Shown: in pieces, positions 7,194-13,978 of the stretch
Numbering within the stretch: position 1 is the stretch's first letter
How the letters are laid out: the number at the start of each line of letters is the position of its first letter
Assembly: GCA_037445225.1 (NCBI GenBank)
Contig: JBBIKW010000001.1
Span: forward strand, 310,001 to 374,000
DNA length: 64,000 nucleotides
Direction: 5' to 3'
DNA from: M3007 sp037445225
Lineage (GTDB): Bacteria > Bacteroidota > Bacteroidia > Chitinophagales > Saprospiraceae
Made by a program: the position numbers and the translations under genes
Notes under the pieces: generated by a model
Told to the model about the DNA's origin: nothing
Database searches by the model: none
What the model saw: only the letters and a program-made list of their open reading frames with translations

Positions 7194-8939
7194 ATGAAAG
7201 AACTGCTTACCAAGTGTTTATCGGCAGCGCTCCTGCTTTGCTTTTGGCTGCTTGCGGCAAAAGCCCATGCGCAGGGCACCGAAAACTCCGGAGCTGTCAT
7301 CCGGGTGACGTACAACAACATTTCGAAGGACTTTTTCGAAGGCGCCTGTGGCTACGGCACAGCCAACTGGGGCGGTACACCGACAGGTAAACTGTGCGCT
7401 CCGGCTGCTTGGGCTTACGACATCACGCCGGACTCTCTGGGCTGCGACTCCATCCCAGATGGCCAGCTTACCGGAAAGGTGGCCATTATTCGCCGAGGGG
7501 TGTGTGCTTTTTCCATCAAAGCGTTTAATGCTCAGCAAGCGGGTGCGGTGGCGGTGCTGATCGCTAACCACTACGACATTGCTACTCAAAACGAGTGCTC
7601 TACGATGAACATGGGAGCAACCCAACCTCAAGCGGGAAATACAACTATTCCCTGCTTCTTCATGAGCCGCCAAATGGCTGAATACGTCGACGCCGCGCTG
7701 AAATCGGGAAGCCCGGTGGAAATATGCATCATTATCCCAGAGGTGCTGCTGAGCAGCGTCTTCATGCCGGCCTCCAGTAAGCGCACGCCGGTGCACCAGA
7801 TACCGGTGGACACTTTTGGCTTTGCAGTTAACCTCACCAACACGAGCGGCGTAGAACGCACCAATGTGGCGGTCAATGCCTCGGTACTCGATGAAAACGA
7901 CGACGTCTTATATTCAACGCAACGCGTCATTCCTTCATTAGACACCGCCGTCACCGATAGCCTTTTCGAATTACCCGGTCGCTACGCTCCAGAGCTGCCT
8001 ATTGGGACGTACAAGCTGGTTTACACGGTCAATTCCGATCCAGTGGGCGGCGTCGTTCCTGCTGAGTCGCGCAAAGAGACCAATTTCTACGTTACCGAAG
8101 ATCTCTTTGCCAAGGACGATGGCGCTACAGTAGGTTTTCGACCGGGTTCGTTAGGCGATTCCTGGGGCGTCGGCGCTTGGTACAACACCAACCCCAAGGT
8201 CGTTGAGAAATACCGGGTAAAGGACGTTGTGTTTGCTTTTACGACCAATGCGTCGGAGCTACCCATTCAGAACGTTCAAGCGGATGTCTACTTTTTTAAA
8301 GTAAAAGACGACCTGCTGCCTGACTTTTCTAATTTTGATGATACTAAGTTCGAATCGGAGAGCTTTGAATGGCTCGGGTTGGCTCCCTATGCTGCTACTC
8401 CAACCACTCAGGCATTTAGCGACCAGTTGGTGGAGCTGCTCGATGTCCAAACCGGAGCCTTTGGTATAAGCATCGAGAACGGAGCGCGCTACGTCGTGGC
8501 GGTGCAATATTCTGGCGACAGTAGAAATGTCTTTCACGCCTTCGACCAAGATGTGCCTTTGCCCGCTCCTTCCACGCTGGTGTTCAACGGCCAATGGTTC
8601 TTGGGCGGTTTCCAAGGCGGCCCGAGTGCGATACTGCGCATGTATATGGACTTAGAAAGCACGGTAGACGAAAAGCCGCTGCCCGAAACGGCAATGCAGG
8701 TGCGTCCCAACCCGGTGGTTAACGGCCGATTGGCGCTGCAGATGGGCTTCGAACAGCCCACCGATGCCACCATCACCGTCGCTGAGCTGAGCGGCCGAGT
8801 GATCACCTACGAACACCGCGAAGGGCTGACCAACGACCAGCTCACCTACTCGCTGCCACAGCTGGCGGCCGGCACCTACCTAGTGCGCGTAGCCACCAAA
8901 GAAGGCTCATTAACGAAGAAATTTGTCGTGCAGCGTTAA
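7194..8939 (+). CDS. Secreted T9SS protein with PA (protease-associated) domain
   Basis: This 581-residue protein starts with a signal peptide (MKELLTKCLSAALLLCFWLL...AHAQ). Residues about 65-175 form a PA domain (GKVAIIRRGVCAFSIKAFNAQQAGAVAVLIAN), a fold usually attached to proteases or receptors. A beta-rich middle part contains an Ig/CARDB-like stretch. The last 80 or so residues are a T9SS type A sorting domain (MQVRPNPVVNGRLALQM ... LPQLAAGTYLVRV ... KKFVVQR). No peptidase motif is visible, so the PA domain appears without an enzyme. It is probably exported and anchored to, or released from, the outer membrane. The ATG at 7194 is chosen over a GTG two codons upstream. A strong terminator follows. 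Confidence 0.88.
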   Translation: MKELLTKCLSAALLLCFWLLAAKAHAQGTENSGAVIRVTYNNISKDFFEGACGYGTANWGGTPTGKLCAPAAWAYDITPDSLGCDSIPDGQLTGKVAIIRRGVCAFSIKAFNAQQAGAVAVLIANHYDIATQNECSTMNMGATQPQAGNTTIPCFFMSRQMAEYVDAALKSGSPVEICIIIPEVLLSSVFMPASSKRTPVHQIPVDTFGFAVNLTNTSGVERTNVAVNASVLDENDDVLYSTQRVIPSLDTAVTDSLFELPGRYAPELPIGTYKLVYTVNSDPVGGVVPAESRKETNFYVTEDLFAKDDGATVGFRPGSLGDSWGVGAWYNTNPKVVEKYRVKDVVFAFTTNASELPIQNVQADVYFFKVKDDLLPDFSNFDDTKFESESFEWLGLAPYAATPTTQAFSDQLVELLDVQTGAFGISIENGARYVVAVQYSGDSRNVFHAFDQDVPLPAPSTLVFNGQWFLGGFQGGPSAILRMYMDLESTVDEKPLPETAMQVRPNPVVNGRLALQMGFEQPTDATITVAELSGRVITYEHREGLTNDQLTYSLPQLAAGTYLVRVATKEGSLTKKFVVQR

Positions 8940-8958
8940 GCGGAAAAAGAAAAAATGC

Positions 8959-8999
8959 AAGGGTAGCGGCTTAGAAGAGTCGCTGCCCTTTCTTTTTTT
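8959..8999 (+). terminator. Rho-independent terminator after the PA/T9SS gene
   Basis: A 10-base stem, AAGGGTAGCG (8959-8968) with CGCTGCCCTT (8981-8990) including one G-U pair, is followed by TCTTTTTTT (8991-8999). It lies 20 bases after the stop at 8939. Confidence 0.85.
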
Positions 9000-9008
9000 C
9001 CGCAGCGC

Positions 9009-9038
9009 TTGGCGCAGCGGGTCTGCAAGCGATATTTG
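9009..9038 (+). promoter_or_regulatory. Candidate promoter of the NlpC/P60-queE pair
   Basis: TTG (9009-9011), a 19-base spacer and GATATTTG (9031-9038, one mismatch to TAnnTTTG) form a plausible Bacteroidota promoter. It sits 27 bases before the ATG at 9066, which argues for that ATG rather than upstream in-frame starts. Confidence 0.45.
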
Positions 9039-9065
9039 CGCTGGGAAAACAGGCTTTTGCTCTAC

Positions 9066-9926
9066 ATGAGATACGCCGCTTGCCAAGTCAGCATTGCGCC
9101 GATGCGCGCCCATCCGAGCGACAGAAGCGAGATGGTGTCGCAGCTGCTCTTTGGGGAGACGGTCGAGGTGGTGGACGTTAAGGATGGGTGGCGACAGGTG
9201 GTGTGCGCGTGGGACGGCTTTAGCGGGTGGGTCGACGTGCGGCAGCTCTATGCACTGACTCGCAGCGAGTACGCTGAATACGGAGAACATTCCTCCATTA
9301 GTCTGTCGTTGGTAGAGGGCTTGATGGCTGCCGACCACTTCATCCCGCTGACGATTGGCGCTGTGCTGCCCTGTTACGATGGGCTGCGCTGCCGCTTAGG
9401 AGAGCAGGCTTATCAGTTTTCCGGGCCCGTCGTCACTCCGTCAAGGGCTCCGCGCACGGGGGAATGGATTGTCCGCACGGCGCGCCGCTATTTGCACGCG
9501 CCCTATCTGTGGGGCGGTCGCTCGCCCTTTGGCATCGATGCTGCGGCTTTAGTCCAGTTGGTCTACAAGATGGCGGGCATTCGCCTGCCGCGCGAAGTAG
9601 GGCAGCAGGTGTACGAGGGCGTGTCGGTAGATTTTACAGAACAGTCCCATTTGGGCGATTTGGCCTTTTTTGACGACGGCAAGGGCAATATCGGCCATGT
9701 CGGCATCGTGCTGCCCAACTGCCACATCCTCCACGTGAGCGGCCATGTGCGCATCGACAAATTAGACCATTTCGGCATCTTCGACGTCAAGCAGCGGCGC
9801 TATACCCACCAGCTGCGCGTCGTGAAACGCTTGTTAGCGGACACCACTCCCGCCCACCCGAGCGATGCGGCATCGGCAGAGCTGACCTCCGAAGCAGCGT
9901 TCAACCAGACGGCTCTATTCGATTGA
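9066..9926 (+). CDS. NlpC/P60-fold protein lacking the catalytic cysteine
   Basis: This 286-residue protein has the build of Bacteroidota C40 peptidases: N-terminal SH3-like domains (MRYAACQVSIAPMRAHPSDRSEMV; GWVDVRQLY) and a C-terminal NlpC/P60 domain (about residues 135-255) with YLHAPYLWGGRSPFGID. Active relatives continue with Cys-Ser-Gly; here the codons GCT GCG GCT (9540-9548) give Ala159-Ala160-Ala161. The second catalytic residue, His211 in GHVGIVL, and the later HVSGHV are kept. The fold is therefore present but the cysteine nucleophile is missing, so it is probably not a gamma-D-Glu-diaminopimelate endopeptidase. No signal peptide is obvious. It overlaps queE by four bases. Confidence 0.88.
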   Translation: MRYAACQVSIAPMRAHPSDRSEMVSQLLFGETVEVVDVKDGWRQVVCAWDGFSGWVDVRQLYALTRSEYAEYGEHSSISLSLVEGLMAADHFIPLTIGAVLPCYDGLRCRLGEQAYQFSGPVVTPSRAPRTGEWIVRTARRYLHAPYLWGGRSPFGIDAAALVQLVYKMAGIRLPREVGQQVYEGVSVDFTEQSHLGDLAFFDDGKGNIGHVGIVLPNCHILHVSGHVRIDKLDHFGIFDVKQRRYTHQLRVVKRLLADTTPAHPSDAASAELTSEAAFNQTALFD

Positions 9927-10711
9927 GGACGACCTTGACAAAAAAGAACTCCACTACCCTGCTGCTGGCCCGCCTGGGCGGGCGGGCGGAAATCTTTTAC
10001 TCCATTCAAGGGGAAGGCAAAAGCGCAGGAGTCCCCTCCATCTTTGTGCGCACAAGCCTCTGCAACCTGCACTGCATCTGGTGCGACACCGACTACACGT
10101 GGAATTGGGAGGGCACGCCCTTTGCACACATCAACGATGCCGACCCCAACTACCGCAAATACGACAAGGAAACGTGGATCGCGCGCTGTGCTGTAGAGGA
10201 GGTCGCAGCACAAATACAGGCCTACCCAGCGCGCAACGTAGTGCTCACCGGTGGAGAGCCGCTTCTGCAACAGCCTGCCCTGGCGGCACTGATGCGCCGG
10301 CTGCGTCAGTGCGATGCCGCCTATCGATTCGAGGTGGAGACGAACGGCACGATCCTACCCACGGCCGATTTCGACGCCCTGATCGACCAGTACAACGTGT
10401 CGCCCAAGCTCTCCAACAGCCAAACCCCCCTTCGCCTGCGCGAAAAGCCCGCCGTCTATCGCTATTTTGTTCAACATCCGAAGGCCTATTTTAAGTTTGT
10501 CGTCGCTCAAGAGGCGGACTTAGAGGAAGTGCTCGCCCTGCAGCAGCGCTACGGCATTCCCGCTCACCGCATATGGCTCATGCCGGAAGGCAGTACCCAA
10601 CAGGCGCTTCAGCGCCGGCGCCGTTGGCTGGTAGAGGCGTGCAAAAAGCACGGCCTCTGCTACACCGACCGCCTACACATCCAAATCTGGGGCAGCCGAA
10701 AAGGGGTGTGA
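9923..10711 (+). CDS. queE: 7-carboxy-7-deazaguanine synthase (radical SAM)
   Basis: QueE converts 6-carboxytetrahydropterin to 7-carboxy-7-deazaguanine in queuosine (and other 7-deazaguanine) synthesis. The protein has the family opening AEIFYSIQGEGKSAGVPSIFVR and a radical-SAM cluster CNLHCIWCDT (Cys47, Cys51, Cys54), then VVLTGGEPLLQ and FEVETNGT. The end HIQIWGSRKGV is typical. It starts at a TTG that overlaps the TGA of the NlpC/P60-like gene, indicating translational coupling; a second TTG at 9935 is also possible. No other que gene lies in the window. Confidence 0.94.
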   Translation: MRTTLTKKNSTTLLLARLGGRAEIFYSIQGEGKSAGVPSIFVRTSLCNLHCIWCDTDYTWNWEGTPFAHINDADPNYRKYDKETWIARCAVEEVAAQIQAYPARNVVLTGGEPLLQQPALAALMRRLRQCDAAYRFEVETNGTILPTADFDALIDQYNVSPKLSNSQTPLRLREKPAVYRYFVQHPKAYFKFVVAQEADLEEVLALQQRYGIPAHRIWLMPEGSTQQALQRRRRWLVEACKKHGLCYTDRLHIQIWGSRKGV

Positions 10712-10720
10712 GCGGCCTGC

Positions 10721-11332
10721 TCAACCGGCCGGCTGTCTGCTCGGCACGTGCTCTGGGCAGTCCACTCGCAGGTCGCTCACTTCTAACTTCTTCTGGATGA
10801 ACCGACAAAAATGCCCGTTTTCTGTTTTTCGGTAGAAAGCGCAAGAAAGGCACATACGCACCGGTGTGATTACCCCTGCGCGCTGCAGTCGAACAATGAG
10901 GCTGAGCAGCAACTCCAGCAGGCAGCTTTTATCCGCTGCGGGCAACGACGACAAGCCAGGCAACATGGGATCAGCAAAGTCGGCTACTTGCTGTGCAGTC
11001 GCTTGCCCAACCTCTGTGAGGACAATCGTATGGCTGCGCCCATCGGCCGGTTCAGGAAGACGCGCAATTAACCCTTTACATTCCAATGCCTGCAGCGCTT
11101 CGCTCACCGTCGATGGCGTCAGGTTGAACTCCTGCGCTAAGGCCGTAACCTTACAACGCTCCTTCCGATGAAACCGGATAAACAGCAACAATTGCAGTTG
11201 GATGGGACTCACCCCCATCACCTTACCCTTCTCCCATAACAAGACGCGAAAGGCCTCACTGAGGCGCTCCAATGCCACCACAATCTTAAATTCTATATGG
11301 CCCATTTGGGCCTCCGGATCAAAAATACTCAC
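10721..11332 (-). CDS. MarR-family regulator with a four-cysteine C-terminal tail
   Basis: The 203-residue protein has a MarR winged helix-turn-helix (about residues 35-120: VSPIQLQLLLFI, VTALAQEFNLTPSTVSEALQALECKGLIAR, and the wing DGRSHTIVLTEVG). After the dimerisation helices comes an added tail with Cys161-x2-Cys164-x11-Cys176-x15-Cys192, a pattern that could hold an Fe-S cluster or zinc and so sense NO, oxygen or redox state (inference). It is the last gene of a minus-strand cluster with DUF2024 and protoglobin, and is the obvious candidate to bind the palindromes upstream of that cluster at 12410-12460. Confidence 0.87.
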   Translation of the reverse strand: MSIFDPEAQMGHIEFKIVVALERLSEAFRVLLWEKGKVMGVSPIQLQLLLFIRFHRKERCKVTALAQEFNLTPSTVSEALQALECKGLIARLPEPADGRSHTIVLTEVGQATAQQVADFADPMLPGLSSLPAADKSCLLELLLSLIVRLQRAGVITPVRMCLSCAFYRKTENGHFCRFIQKKLEVSDLRVDCPEHVPSRQPAG

Positions 11333-11408
11333 TCGTTACAGCCATTCAGTGTGATTCGGCAACAAAAGTAGGCGATTTGCTCTAGCACCACAAGCGCCAT
11401 CGCTCTTT

Positions 11409-11771
11409 TCAATTACACCCTTCTAACTCCACAATGTAATAGCCCTTCTGGCGAATAGCGGCCTCGATAGGCCCTCCTCGAATAATCTCATAGTGGCAGA
11501 AGCGACACTCTCGAGCCGTGAGAGGCTGCCCAGCCTGCCCTTTCGAAGTCAGATACTCGCGTCCGTAGGCGTATATCTTTTCCAAATCCTTCTCGTTAGC
11601 ATCTACTAAGATGTCGAAATGCATAATACCGCCCGCTTTCTTGGGCACGTAGGTGTCGTAAACTGCAACCTTTAAAATTACTGTAGAAGTGGGTTTCATA
11701 GCGGTGATAAAGCCTATGTGTGCAGAGGCAATAGTGAATAAAACCCCGAGGATAAATAACCTTCCTATCAT
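11409..11771 (-). CDS. DUF2024 family protein
   Basis: The conserved part, KVAVYDTYVPKKAGGIMHFDILV ... YLTSKGQAGQPLTARECRFCHYE ... GYYIVELEGC, matches the DUF2024 family, small cytoplasmic proteins of unknown function. They are normally about 90 residues, so the ATG at 11699 (residue 25) is a good alternative start. The longer form adds a hydrophobic, signal-like head (MIGRLFILGVLFTIASA). A conserved CRFCH pair of cysteines plus a final cysteine could bind metal. It lies 22 bases after the protoglobin gene in the same operon. Confidence 0.8.
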   Translation of the reverse strand: MIGRLFILGVLFTIASAHIGFITAMKPTSTVILKVAVYDTYVPKKAGGIMHFDILVDANEKDLEKIYAYGREYLTSKGQAGQPLTARECRFCHYEIIRGGPIEAAIRQKGYYIVELEGCN

Positions 11772-11793
11772 ATCGCACTACCCTTTTTAAAAT

Positions 11794-12375
11794 TTAAAAC
11801 TGTCCTTCCTTTACGTACGGGTAGCACCACAGCAGCGCCGTCAGGGTAACAGCCTTAAACCAGGCGGTATGCATCCCCTCCACTTCCTCCAGTGAGTGCC
11901 CTTTTTTGGCTAAAAAACCCTTAATGGTATAGGTGATCGGGAAAATGAAGGCGACAATGTAGCGGAAATGCACTATAGGTGCGGCTTGCACGCCATCGGT
12001 GCGGTTCTTCTTCGTGCTGTGATGGCGAAGGGCTATTTCGTGCTGATAATTGAGCCACTCCTGATCGTAGTCGCGGCGGCACAAATCCAAAATCCACTGT
12101 CCAAAGCGCTTGCGAACCGCAGCTAAGTAGTCGGCGTTAGGCGTTCCGTTGTGAGAAAAGTACGCCACTAAATGCGGATGACTGCCTACATAGCCATACC
12201 ATAAATCGAGCACTTCCTCTACCTGATCGGCCAGTACCTCGCCGGCCATTCGCAGATAGCGCACGTCCTCGTCCGTAAACAACAGTGTTTTCTTGAGCAG
12301 ATCTAAGTCGGCCATAGAGATAGGAGATGCTCCTACTTGACCATACGCATAACCAGGGATGTTAACTGTAGCCAT
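11794..12375 (-). CDS. Protoglobin-like haem protein
   Basis: This 193-residue protein fits the protoglobin family (globin-coupled-sensor fold without a signalling domain): IPGYAYGQ near the start, FTDEDVRYLRMAGEVLADQVEEVLDLWYGYVGSHPHLV, then WLNYQHEIALRHH, whose His112 is the likely proximal haem ligand, and a C-terminal helix LTALLWCYPYVKEGQF. Protoglobins bind O2, CO and NO; the role here could be NO or oxygen handling (inference). It is the first gene of the operon with DUF2024 and a Cys4 MarR regulator, under a promoter bearing two identical-class palindromes. Confidence 0.88.
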   Translation of the reverse strand: MATVNIPGYAYGQVGASPISMADLDLLKKTLLFTDEDVRYLRMAGEVLADQVEEVLDLWYGYVGSHPHLVAYFSHNGTPNADYLAAVRKRFGQWILDLCRRDYDQEWLNYQHEIALRHHSTKKNRTDGVQAAPIVHFRYIVAFIFPITYTIKGFLAKKGHSLEEVEGMHTAWFKAVTLTALLWCYPYVKEGQF

Positions 12376-12409
12376 AGGACGTGATAGTTTAGTTGGTGAA
12401 GATTTTTAT

Positions 12410-12468
12410 TTCGGACTCCGAAGTTTTTAATGGACACAAAGGTATACTTCGGATTCCGAAATAAACAA
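12410..12468 (-). promoter_or_regulatory. Protoglobin operon promoter with two TTCGGAnTCCGAA operators
   Basis: On the minus strand, TTG (complement of 12466-12468), a 21-base spacer and TACCTTTG (complement of 12437-12444) make a good Bacteroidota promoter. Two 13-base palindromes flank or fill it: TTCGGATTCCGAA at 12448-12460 lies wholly inside the -33/-10 spacer, and TTCGGACTCCGAA at 12410-12422 lies just downstream of the expected transcription start. Their centres are 38 bases apart. The arrangement fits repression by a dimeric regulator such as the MarR protein of the same operon (inference). The region also lies upstream of the divergent dipeptidase gene. Confidence 0.75.
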
Positions 12469-12565
12469 GTGTTTTCTAGAAAAAATGCATCGGGTAAATA
12501 GGACTTGGAAGGATGAGATTATCACCGGAAAAGCAGCGCGATTGGCGTATCATTGTCGCTTGAAA

Positions 12566-13798
12566 ATGGTTTTAGCCATGGCACCTTTTTTTTGTTGGCT
12601 ACTTATTTCCGCGCTCTTCTCTCCCTGTACGTCGCCTGTCCGTCGTATCCGCAACGAAGTAATGGTAGATACTACCTCGCCCTCGCCTCAGGAGCGCGTC
12701 AGACATCTGCTTCAGACGACGCCGATCATCGACACCCATATCGATTTTCCTTGGCGGTTAAAGGAGGTGGGTGCTTGGCCGAAGGCCGGCTTCGAGCGCT
12801 GGGCGCTCCGACATCCGGCTGGGCACTTCGACTACGAGCGTGCTCGACGAGGAGGGCTGTCGGGTGCTTTTATGTCTATCTACATTCCGGCAGCCTATCA
12901 GCAGAAACCCTCGGGAGGTGCACGTGCCCTTGCCGACTCGCTTATCGACCTGGTCTACGCCATAGCTCGGGCATATCCCGATAAGTTTGCCGTAGCGCTG
13001 CGCGCCGACGACATCGAGCGCAACTTTCAACGCGGCATCGTTTCGCTGCCCATGGGCATGGAAAACGGGGCGCCTATCGAAACGCTGGCGGATGTGGCCT
13101 ACTTCCATCGGCGCGGCATTCGCTATATCACGCTGACCCATAGCCGCGACAACCGCCTGTCGGACTCTTCGTACGACTCCGCTCACACGCACGGCGGGTT
13201 AAGTGCCTACGGGCGCGAGGTGGTGCGCGAGATGAACCGCGTGGGCATCATGGTCGATGTCAGTCATTTGAGTGACCAGGCGGTGTGGGACGTGTTGGCC
13301 GTCAGCGAGAAACCCGTCATTGCTACGCACAGCGCCTGTCGGCACTTCACACCGGGTTTCGAGCGCAATCTTCCCGACACCCTCATCCGCGCTATCGCCC
13401 AAAAGGGCGGAGTCATTCAAGTGCCCTTTAGCCATTACTTTTTGAGCACCCACAGCCGAAAGGCGTTTCGCGAAGCGGAGGCGCGCATGAAGGCGCAGCA
13501 AATAGACCCCGAGAGCGCTCGGGGGCGTCGCTTCATGCTCCGCGAGCTGCGCAGCGTAGGCGTCGGCGTGCGCGACGTGGCCGACCACATCGACCACCTC
13601 CGTCGCTTGGTAGGCATCGACCACATCGGGTTGGGCAGCGACTTTGACGGCGTCGGCCTGGCCATCCCTCCAGACCTGGGCGACGTCAGCATGTATCCCA
13701 ACTTGTTGGCCGAGCTGCTCCGCCGCGGCTATACGGAAGAGGACTTGCGCAAAATTTGCTATCGAAATACCCTGCGCGTCTGGCGCGCTTGCGAATAA
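12566..13798 (+). CDS. Membrane dipeptidase (M19 / renal dipeptidase family)
   Basis: The 410-residue protein carries M19 zinc-dipeptidase hallmarks: the HxD metal site in IIDTHIDFPW, GMENGAPIE (bridging Glu), ITLTHSRDN, MVDVSHLSDQAVWDVL, VIATHSACRHF, and DHIGLGSDFDG near the end. These enzymes hydrolyse dipeptides, including D-residue-containing ones, at the cell surface. A hydrophobic head (MVLAMAPFFCWLLISALFSPC) suggests a lipoprotein or membrane anchor. The ATG at 12566 puts this head at the N-terminus; the in-frame ATG at 12485 would precede it with 27 mostly polar residues. It is divergent from the protoglobin operon. Confidence 0.92.
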   Translation: MVLAMAPFFCWLLISALFSPCTSPVRRIRNEVMVDTTSPSPQERVRHLLQTTPIIDTHIDFPWRLKEVGAWPKAGFERWALRHPAGHFDYERARRGGLSGAFMSIYIPAAYQQKPSGGARALADSLIDLVYAIARAYPDKFAVALRADDIERNFQRGIVSLPMGMENGAPIETLADVAYFHRRGIRYITLTHSRDNRLSDSSYDSAHTHGGLSAYGREVVREMNRVGIMVDVSHLSDQAVWDVLAVSEKPVIATHSACRHFTPGFERNLPDTLIRAIAQKGGVIQVPFSHYFLSTHSRKAFREAEARMKAQQIDPESARGRRFMLRELRSVGVGVRDVADHIDHLRRLVGIDHIGLGSDFDGVGLAIPPDLGDVSMYPNLLAELLRRGYTEEDLRKICYRNTLRVWRACE

Positions 13799-13978
13799 GC
13801 CATGGAGAATTTTTTGCCTTTCGGCAAACAGACATAGCGCAAAGCGACCTACTTTAACCGCGCCAAAAATTTATCCGCCACAAGGCGGTTGCTGCACAGA
13901 AGAAGCTCCCTTGCTTCGGATTGAAAGGACGCCAATTATTTTTCTGTTCATCAAACTGCTAACCGTTACTGCTCGACT

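Noticed and set aside
13873..13886. CCGCC-ACAA-GGCGG hairpin before the EF-G-like gene
   Set aside because: A five-base stem with no T-tract; too weak to call a terminator or regulatory element.
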